Assembly (NCBI GenBank): GCA_031177795.1
Contig: JAPSKG010000157.1
Span: forward strand, 1-5,431
Length of the DNA stretch: 5,431 bases
From: Domibacillus sp.
Lineage (GTDB): Bacteria > Bacillota > Bacilli > Bacillales > Domibacillaceae
Reading direction: 5' to 3'
Of this stretch, positions 1 through 5,431 are shown in pieces (positions within the stretch are counted from its first letter, which is position 1; each line of letters begins with the position of its first letter). The position numbers and the translations under genes are program-made. The notes under the pieces were generated by a model. That model worked only from the letters and a program-made list of their open reading frames with translations, was not told the origin of the DNA and made no database searches.

Positions 1-3000
1 GTGTTAACCAGGTTTGCTGATGCACTTATTAATACGTTTTCGTCTTTTGCATCAGTAACATTCACAATAGAAATTGCTGACCGTGTGTGTACGCCAGAGC
101 AAATTGCGGATTACTGGCAATATTGCGTGAGGCAGCTTGAAGGCATGGCCCCACCTTTGCTTGCAGTACTAAACAAACAAAAACCAGGTATATCAGGAAC
201 AAAGCTAATAATTTCCACACAAAACGAGATGGAAGGCACAGCAATCAAAAACAAGTACGGCAGGCGCCTGTGCGATGTTTATGAAAGTTTGGGTTTTCCG
301 CCGCTTACCTTTGACATTCAATTGATCGAAAACACGCAAAATGAAGAATACGAAAAATTCCTGGAAGAAAAAAGAAAAGAAGATGCAGAGCGGGCAAGAC
401 AAGCTGTTATTGATATGCAAAACCGTTCTAAAGAGCAGGATGAATTACAGGAAGATTCGGGTCCTGTTACAATTGGTTATTTAATTAAACCGGACAGTGA
501 ATTTAAAAAGCTTGAGGAAATTATCGATGAAGAGCGCAGAATTGCTTCAGAAGGATATATTTTTGATGTGGAAACAAAAGAATTGCGCAGTGGCAGGACT
601 CTATTAACATTTAAAATGACTGACTACACCGATTCATTAATGGTTAAAATGTTTTCTCGTGATAAAGAAGATGCGGCCATGTTTAATCGTATAAAAAAAG
701 GAATGTGGGTGCGTGTGCGAGGATCAGTTCAAAATGATACGTTTGTCCGTGACCTTGTGATGATCGCGAATGATATTAATGAAATACGCCCTTTGATGCG
801 AGAAGATAAAGCAGAAGAAAAACGGGTGGAACTTCACTTGCATTCTCCTATGAGCCAGATGGATGCTGTTACCTCTGTGAGCACACTTGTCAGCCAAGCG
901 AAAAAGTGGGGCCATTCAGCGATTGCTATTACAGATCATGCTGTTGCCCAATCTTTTCCAGAAGCATACAGCGCCGGTAAAAAAAATGGAATAAAAATTT
1001 TATACGGCATGGAAGCGAACTTGGTTAATGATGGTGTGCCGATTGCCTATGAAGATGCAGACAGAGAGCTTGCAACAGACACATATGTGGTGTTTGACGT
1101 AGAAACAACAGGTTTGTCGGCTGTTTACGATACAATTATTGAATTGGCAGCGGTGAAAATAAAAGACGGGGAAATTATTGACCGGTTTGAGCGCTTTGCA
1201 AACCCGCATCACCCGCTTTCTGCCACAACAATCGAGTTAACAGGAATTACAGATGACATGGTGAAAGATGCACCAGATGTAGATGAAGTTCTTCGGGACT
1301 TTAAAGAATGGTCAGGTGACGCGGTTTTAGTTGCACATAATGCTTCTTTTGATATGGGGTTTATCCAAACTGGTTTTGAAAAATATGGAATTGGACGGAC
1401 GAAAAACCCTGTTATTGACACGCTTGAGCTTTCCCGCCTTCTTTATCCAGACATGAAGAATCACCGGCTGAATACACTGGCTAAAAAATTCGACGTTGAA
1501 TTAACACAGCATCACCGTGCTATTTATGATGCGGAAGCAACCGGTTATATTTTGATGAAGTTGTTAAAAGACGCCGAAGGAAAAGGCATAAAAAAACATA
1601 ATGAGTTTAATAACTATATGGGAGAAGGTGGGGCTTACAAGCGGGCAAGGCCATACCATTGCACAATTCTAGCGAAAAATGCAGAAGGATTAAAAAATTT
1701 ATTCAAGCTTGTTTCTCTTTCTCACATAAATTATTTTTATCGGGTGCCTCGTATTCCAAGGTCTGTTTTGCAAAAACACCGTGAGGGACTTTTGATCGGT
1801 TCCGGCTGTAATAAAGGTGAAGTGTTTGAAGCCATGATGCAAAAAGGAATGGATGAAGCCCGTGAAGCGGCAAAATTTTATGATTACCTGGAAGTACAGC
1901 CAAAACAAGTAAATGCCCCATTAATTGAAATGGAGCTTGTACGAGATGAAAAAGGGCTTGAAGATATTTTGAAAAATATTATTCAAGTTGGAGAAGAGCA
2001 GGGAAAACTAGTAGCAGCAACTGGGAATGTCCATTACTTAAATGAGGAAGATAAAGTGTATCGCCATATTTTAATTTCTTCAATGGGTGGAGCAAATCCG
2101 TTAAACCGCCAGACGCTGCCTGATGTCCATTTTCGGACAACGGATGAAATGCTTGAATCATTTGCTTTTTTAGGAAAAGAAAAAGCGCATGAGATCGTGG
2201 TGGACAATACAAATAAAATTGCTGATTTAATAGAAGATATAAAGCCAATTAAAGATGATTTGTATACACCAAAAATAGAAGGCGCTGACGAAGAAATGCG
2301 TCAAATGAGTTATGGAATGGCTCGAAGCATTTACGGAGACAACCTGCCAGAAATTGTAGAAGCGCGGCTTGAAAAAGAACTGAAAAGCATTATTGGGCAC
2401 GGTTTTGCCGTTATTTATTTAATTTCTCACAAACTGGTGAAAAAATCTCTCGATGACGGATATCTAGTCGGTTCGCGTGGATCGGTCGGATCTTCTTTTG
2501 TTGCAACAATGACTGAGATTACTGAAGTAAACCCGCTTCCGCCGCATTATGTATGCCAGGAATGCAAGAAATCTGAGTTCTTTGATGATGGTTCAGTCGG
2601 TTCAGGTTTTGATTTGCCTGATAAAAATTGCCCGGACTGCGGTATTCCTTATAAAAAAGATGGGCATGATATTCCATTTGAAACGTTTCTTGGCTTTAAA
2701 GGAGATAAAGTCCCCGATATCGATTTGAATTTTTCTGGTGAATATCAGCCGCGAGCCCATAATTATACAAAGGAGCTGTTCGGAGAAGATTATGTGTTCA
2801 GGGCAGGAACAATCGGTACAGTAGCAGAAAAAACAGCGTACGGGTACGTGAAAAAATATGCAGAAGAATACACAAAACAATATAGAGGAGCAGAAATAGA
2901 CCGGCTTGTGTCTGGCTGTACGGGTGTAAAGCGAACGACCGGACAGCATCCGGGCGGAATTATTGTTGTGCCAGACTACATGGATATATTTGATTTTTCT

Positions 3001-4134
3001 CCCATTCAATATCCTGCCGACTCAGATAAATCCGAATGGAAAACCACTCATTTTGATTTTCATTCTATTCATGATAATTTGCTTAAGCTGGATATCCTGG
3101 GGCATGACGATCCTACTGTTATTCGAATGCTGCAAGATTTATCTGGAATTGACCCGAAAACCATTCCAACAGATGATCCAGAGGTTATGAAAATTTTTAG
3201 TGGAACTGAATCCCTGGGTGTAACAGAAGAGCAAATTATGTGTAAAACCGGCACACTCGGAATTCCGGAATTTGGAACAAGATTTGTTCGTCAAATGCTC
3301 GAGGAAACGAAGCCAACAACTTTTTCTGAACTTGTACAGATTTCAGGTTTATCCCACGGAACAGATGTATGGCTTGGCAATGCACAAGAGCTGATTCAAA
3401 AAGGCATATGCCAGTTATCGGATGTGATTGGCTGCCGGGATGATATTATGGTTTATTTAATTTATCAAGGGCTCGATCCGGCGTTTGCCTTTAAAATTAT
3501 GGAGTCTGTACGTAAAGGAAAAGGCTTGTCAGACGAAATGGAAGAAGAAATGCGCAAAAACGAAGTGCCGGAATGGTATATCGATTCATGCAAAAAAATT
3601 AAGTATATGTTTCCAAAAGCCCACGCTGCGGCTTATGTGTTAATGGCAGTTCGCATTGCCTACTTTAAAGTTCATCTTCCGCTTCTTTATTACGCCGCTT
3701 ATTTTACAGTGCGAGCAGAAGACTTTGAAATTGAAGTTATGTCAAAAGGGTCTTCTGCCATTAAAACTCTTCTGCAGGAAATCAATGCAAAAGGGTTGGA
3801 CGCCTCGCCAAAAGAAAAGAATTTAATGACCGTGCTTGAATTAGCCCTGGAAATGGTGGAGCGAGGCTTTACCTTTAAAAAAGTGGACCTTTACCGTTCA
3901 AGCGCAGATGAATTTATCATTGATGGAGATTCTTTAATACCGCCATTTAATGCTGTGCCGGGCCTGGGAACAAATGCAGCAAAAAACATTGTAGCGGCGC
4001 GAGCAAATGGTGAATTTTTATCAAAAGAGGATTTGCAGCAACGTGGTAAAGTTTCAAAAACAATTATGGAGTATTTGGAGAAAATGGGTTGTCTGAATGC
4101 ACTTCCAGACCAAAATCAATTATCGTTGTTTTGA
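1..4134 (+). CDS. polC: DNA polymerase III alpha subunit, Gram-positive PolC type (5'-truncated by the window)
   Basis: Replicative DNA polymerase with built-in 3'-5' proofreading, acting at the replication fork with the beta clamp and clamp loader. The 1377 codons visible end in TGA. Domains in fragment numbering: end of the N-terminal interaction region (1-about 150), OB fold (about 175-262), first PHP part (HLH at 279-281, TDH at 311-313, E338), inserted DEDDh exonuclease (D366 and E368 in DVETTGL; D451 in HNASFD; H505 and D510 in HRAIYD), second PHP part (about 530-700), then the polymerase core. The core has a Cys4 zinc site (C852, C855, C877, C880) and catalytic aspartates D906 and D908 (PDIDLNF) and D1031 (KLDILGHDD). 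A helix-hairpin-helix PGLG lies near 1320, and the C-terminal clamp-binding motif QLSLF is at 1373-1377. All recognised catalytic residues are intact. Bacillus PolC has about 1437 residues, and alignment from memory places residue 1 near residue 60, so the GTG at position 1 is an internal Val codon, not a start. rimP follows after 149 bases under its own promoter. Confidence 0.98.
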   Translation: MLTRFADALINTFSSFASVTFTIEIADRVCTPEQIADYWQYCVRQLEGMAPPLLAVLNKQKPGISGTKLIISTQNEMEGTAIKNKYGRRLCDVYESLGFPPLTFDIQLIENTQNEEYEKFLEEKRKEDAERARQAVIDMQNRSKEQDELQEDSGPVTIGYLIKPDSEFKKLEEIIDEERRIASEGYIFDVETKELRSGRTLLTFKMTDYTDSLMVKMFSRDKEDAAMFNRIKKGMWVRVRGSVQNDTFVRDLVMIANDINEIRPLMREDKAEEKRVELHLHSPMSQMDAVTSVSTLVSQAKKWGHSAIAITDHAVAQSFPEAYSAGKKNGIKILYGMEANLVNDGVPIAYEDADRELATDTYVVFDVETTGLSAVYDTIIELAAVKIKDGEIIDRFERFANPHHPLSATTIELTGITDDMVKDAPDVDEVLRDFKEWSGDAVLVAHNASFDMGFIQTGFEKYGIGRTKNPVIDTLELSRLLYPDMKNHRLNTLAKKFDVELTQHHRAIYDAEATGYILMKLLKDAEGKGIKKHNEFNNYMGEGGAYKRARPYHCTILAKNAEGLKNLFKLVSLSHINYFYRVPRIPRSVLQKHREGLLIGSGCNKGEVFEAMMQKGMDEAREAAKFYDYLEVQPKQVNAPLIEMELVRDEKGLEDILKNIIQVGEEQGKLVAATGNVHYLNEEDKVYRHILISSMGGANPLNRQTLPDVHFRTTDEMLESFAFLGKEKAHEIVVDNTNKIADLIEDIKPIKDDLYTPKIEGADEEMRQMSYGMARSIYGDNLPEIVEARLEKELKSIIGHGFAVIYLISHKLVKKSLDDGYLVGSRGSVGSSFVATMTEITEVNPLPPHYVCQECKKSEFFDDGSVGSGFDLPDKNCPDCGIPYKKDGHDIPFETFLGFKGDKVPDIDLNFSGEYQPRAHNYTKELFGEDYVFRAGTIGTVAEKTAYGYVKKYAEEYTKQYRGAEIDRLVSGCTGVKRTTGQHPGGIIVVPDYMDIFDFSPIQYPADSDKSEWKTTHFDFHSIHDNLLKLDILGHDDPTVIRMLQDLSGIDPKTIPTDDPEVMKIFSGTESLGVTEEQIMCKTGTLGIPEFGTRFVRQMLEETKPTTFSELVQISGLSHGTDVWLGNAQELIQKGICQLSDVIGCRDDIMVYLIYQGLDPAFAFKIMESVRKGKGLSDEMEEEMRKNEVPEWYIDSCKKIKYMFPKAHAAAYVLMAVRIAYFKVHLPLLYYAAYFTVRAEDFEIEVMSKGSSAIKTLLQEINAKGLDASPKEKNLMTVLELALEMVERGFTFKKVDLYRSSADEFIIDGDSLIPPFNAVPGLGTNAAKNIVAARANGEFLSKEDLQQRGKVSKTIMEYLEKMGCLNALPDQNQLSLF

Positions 4135-4141
4135 TGCTCGT

Positions 4142-4170
4142 TTGCAAAAAGAGCTCATTTATGGTATCTT
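4142..4170 (+). promoter_or_regulatory. Probable SigA promoter for rimP-nusA
   Basis: The -35 candidate TTGCAA (4142-4147) is 17 bases from the -10 candidate TATCTT (4165-4170). TGG directly upstream of the -10 (4162-4164) supplies an extended -10 TG, which is common in Bacillus SigA promoters. The site begins 7 bases after the polC stop codon and would start transcription near 4176-4180. That gives a leader of roughly 105 nt containing the hairpin at 4201-4229. Each box departs from consensus at two positions (TTGACA, TATAAT), but optimal spacing, the extended -10 and the position all favour it. Called by eye, not by a scoring model. Confidence 0.65.
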
Positions 4171-4200
4171 TAAAGATGGAAATTGCATGATAACTCTCTT

Positions 4201-4237
4201 CGAAAGAGTGGGCCGCCCCCACTCTTTCGTGTTTGTT
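4201..4237 (+). terminator. Leader hairpin with interrupted U-tract: probable NusA-responsive attenuator, also polC terminator
   Basis: The left arm CGAAAGAGTGGG (4201-4212) pairs perfectly with CCCACTCTTTCG (4218-4229), a 12-bp stem around the 5-base loop CCGCC. The following tract TGTTTGTT (4230-4237) is U-rich but broken by G, so this is a weak, non-canonical intrinsic terminator. In B. subtilis, nusA is known to be autoregulated by NusA-stimulated termination in its operon's 5' leader, without an antiterminator structure. Gene context and hairpin form here fit that mechanism. Because it also lies downstream of polC, it probably ends some polC transcripts. Assignment of the NusA response to this hairpin is inferred from the family, not shown by the sequence. 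Confidence 0.75.
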
Positions 4238-4269
4238 GCGGGGAAGTTCCGAAACAGATTTTTTCATGC

Positions 4270-4276
4270 GGGAGGA
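4270..4276 (+). promoter_or_regulatory. rimP ribosome binding site
   Basis: GGGAGGA sits 7 bases before the ATG at 4284. This near-ideal Shine-Dalgarno fixes the rimP start and rules out the in-frame TTG at 4233, whose extra codons would run through the leader and have no family counterpart. Confidence 0.9.
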
Positions 4277-4283
4277 TAAAACA

Positions 4284-4757
4284 ATGAGTAAAATCACTGA
4301 AACGGTTGAACAAATCGCCGTACCTATTATTGAAGAAATGAACCTTGAACTAGTAGAAGTTGAGTATGTAAAAGAAGGAAAGAATTGGTTCTTAAGGCTG
4401 TATATCGACAAAGAAAATGGAATTGATATTGAAGAATGTGCAGTTGTGAGCGAGCGTTTAAGTGAGCAGTTGGATGCGCTGGATCCGGATCCTATTCCAC
4501 ACAATTATTTTCTTGAAGTGTCATCTCCTGGTGCTGAAAGGCCGCTGAAAAAAACACAGGATTTTGAGCGGGCTGTCGGCAAGCATGTAAATGTAAAACT
4601 TTATGAGCCAATTAATGGAGAAAAAACATATGAAGGCAAGCTCCTATCTTTTGATGGGGAAGAACTCACTGTTGAGTATGCCGTGAAATCACGCAAAAAA
4701 CAGTTGTCGATTCCATTGTCAAAAGTGGCAAAAGCGCGTCTTGCTGTTACATTTTAA
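4284..4757 (+). CDS. rimP: Ribosome maturation factor RimP (YlxS)
   Basis: Cytoplasmic 30S assembly factor that binds the small subunit during maturation and helps late ribosomal protein incorporation and head folding (known from the family). The 157-residue product starts MSKITETVEQ and ends KARLAVTF, very close to the roughly 156-residue Bacillus YlxS. The N-terminal alpha/beta domain (about 1-85) includes the ELVEVEYVKEG strand region and the family signature EVSSPGAERPL (78-88). The C-terminal SH3-like domain (about 90-157) ends with conserved KVAKARL. The start was chosen at ATG 4284 from its Shine-Dalgarno and the conserved MSK N-terminus. It is the first gene after the leader promoter and attenuator; nusA follows after 42 bases, so both are likely on one transcript. 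Oddity: a perfect tandem GGATCC duplication at 4481-4492 encodes Asp-Pro-Asp-Pro (67-70) just before the conserved NYFLEV strand. Confidence 0.97.
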   Translation: MSKITETVEQIAVPIIEEMNLELVEVEYVKEGKNWFLRLYIDKENGIDIEECAVVSERLSEQLDALDPDPIPHNYFLEVSSPGAERPLKKTQDFERAVGKHVNVKLYEPINGEKTYEGKLLSFDGEELTVEYAVKSRKKQLSIPLSKVAKARLAVTF

Positions 4758-4781
4758 AAAAATTTAATAAGATATTTATGT

Positions 4782-4788
4782 AAGGAGG
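4782..4788 (+). promoter_or_regulatory. nusA ribosome binding site
   Basis: AAGGAGG is a full-strength Shine-Dalgarno, but 11 bases separate it from the ATG at 4800, longer than the usual 5-9. No closer in-frame start exists, and the NusA N-terminus (MSSEL) matches the family, so the start stands. The longer spacing might lower initiation slightly; that is inference. Confidence 0.85.
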
Positions 4789-4799
4789 CTTTTTAGCCA

Positions 4800-5431
4800 A
4801 TGAGTTCAGAATTATACGATGCGCTTCTTTATCTTGAAAAAGAAAAAGGCATTGAGCGCAATTTGTTAATTGATGCAATTGAAGCGGCGCTTGTTTCCGC
4901 ATATAAACGCAATTTTAACCAGGCGCAAAATGTGCGGGTGGATTTAAATTTAGAAGGCGGATCAATGCGCGTTTTTGCCCGCAAAGAAGTAGTGGATGAA
5001 GTGTTTGATTCACGGCTTGAAATTGCTTTGCCAGATGCTGTGCAAATTAACCCTGCGTATGAAATTGGCGATGTGGTGGAAATGGAAGTTACACCGAAAG
5101 ATTTTGGCCGAATTGCTGCACAAGCAGCCAAGCAAGTTGTTACACAGCGGGTGCGTGAAGCTGAACGCGGAATCATTTACTCTGAATTTATTGATCGGGA
5201 AGAAGACATTATGACGGGGATCGTCCAAAGGCAGGATTCTCGGTTTATATATGTAAGCCTGGGCAAAATTGAAGCCCTTTTGCCACAATCAGAGCAAATG
5301 CCAAATGAAACGTATAAACCGCATGACCGAATTAAAGTGTTTATTACAAAGGTTGAGCGGACAACTAAAGGTCCGCAAATTTATGTATCCCGTACACATC
5401 CGGGCTTGCTGAAACGCTTGTTTGAAATTGA
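4800..5431 (+). CDS. nusA: Transcription termination/antitermination factor NusA (3'-truncated by the window)
   Basis: NusA binds RNA polymerase near the RNA exit channel and modulates pausing, intrinsic termination and antitermination. The window holds 210 codons plus two bases, with no stop. The protein begins MSSELYDALLYLEKEKGI. The N-terminal RNA-polymerase-binding domain (about 1-125) includes AYKRNFNQAQNVRV, the conserved VTPKDFGRIAAQ stretch and KQVVTQRVREAER. The S1 RNA-binding domain (about 137-200) runs from MTGIVQR at 138, through FIYVSLGKIEALLP, to GPQIYVSRTHP. The sequence ends at LLKRLFEI, just where the first KH domain should begin. The KH domains lie beyond the window. Identity is clear from near-complete agreement with Bacillus NusA as I recall it. 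It lies 42 bases after rimP with no terminator between, so the two should be co-transcribed. Its product probably acts on the leader hairpin at 4201-4229. Confidence 0.97.
   Translation, partial: MSSELYDALLYLEKEKGIERNLLIDAIEAALVSAYKRNFNQAQNVRVDLNLEGGSMRVFARKEVVDEVFDSRLEIALPDAVQINPAYEIGDVVEMEVTPKDFGRIAAQAAKQVVTQRVREAERGIIYSEFIDREEDIMTGIVQRQDSRFIYVSLGKIEALLPQSEQMPNETYKPHDRIKVFITKVERTTKGPQIYVSRTHPGLLKRLFEI

Noticed and set aside
1081..1560. Exonuclease domain inside the PHP domain considered as a foreign insertion or fusion
   Set aside because: A DEDDh exonuclease inserted in PHP is the normal architecture of PolC-type polymerases.
2602..3009. 135-codon open frame on the - strand inside polC
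   Set aside because: It lies opposite the most conserved catalytic part of polC, and its Cys/Phe-rich composition is typical of an antisense shadow.
4230..4264. Second terminator-like element: TGTTT/AAACA plus CGG/CCG pairing followed by six T (4259-4264)
   Set aside because: The stem is only 5 and 3 bp separated by a four-base bulge, and the outer arm overlaps the U-tract of the stronger hairpin. The T-run ends only 5 bases before the rimP Shine-Dalgarno. Too weak to annotate.
4233..4283. Upstream TTG start extending rimP by 17 codons
   Set aside because: There is no Shine-Dalgarno before it, the extension runs through the leader, and the family starts at MSK, matching ATG 4284.
4064..4504. 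146-codon open frame on the - strand across the polC end, leader and rimP
   Set aside because: It is antisense to two well-supported genes and the leader, is low-complexity and serine-rich, and matches no protein family I recognise.
4758..4799. Possible terminator or promoter in the AT-rich rimP-nusA gap
   Set aside because: There is no stable hairpin and no well-spaced -35/-10 pair. ATG-TAA at 4778-4783 is only a start-stop pair beside the nusA ribosome binding site.
1..5431. Search for CRISPR arrays, tRNA or rRNA genes, insertion sequences, attachment sites or an undescribed system
   Set aside because: Nearly all bases belong to three essential housekeeping genes with standard order and domains. 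No spaced repeats, terminal inverted repeats or structural RNA genes were seen.

Overview
The window is ordinary conserved core chromosome from a Bacillaceae-like Firmicute. I see no mobile, defence or otherwise novel system in it. Three co-oriented genes on the + strand fill almost all of it: polC (5' end cut off by the window), rimP (ylxS) and nusA (3' end cut off). This order matches the proS-polC-rimP(ylxS)-nusA neighbourhood of Bacillus and relatives. The family is indicated by the Gram-positive type replicative polymerase PolC, with its exonuclease inserted in the PHP domain, together with AT-rich codon use and strong GGAGG ribosome binding sites. I do not assign a genus.

Layout: 1-4134 is the 3' portion of polC, starting about 60 codons inside the gene. 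The GTG at position 1 reads as an internal valine codon. 4135-4283 is a 149-base intergenic leader. It holds a probable SigA promoter (TTGCAA, 17 bp, TATCTT with an extended -10 TG), then a GC-rich 12-bp perfect hairpin with an interrupted U-tract, then the rimP Shine-Dalgarno. 4284-4757 is rimP. 4800-5431 is the first 210 codons of nusA, ending at the close of the S1 domain.

PolC copies the chromosome. RimP matures the 30S subunit. NusA pauses and terminates transcription. rimP and nusA appear co-transcribed from the promoter after polC. The leader hairpin has the form expected of the NusA-stimulated attenuator described in B. subtilis, where NusA limits transcription into its own operon. 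That regulatory leader is the most interesting part of the window. Minor points are a competing small hairpin, a possible leader reading frame that ends at the rimP ribosome binding site, and a perfect 6-bp tandem duplication inside rimP. The - strand shows no credible gene; its open frames are antisense to polC, rimP or nusA.
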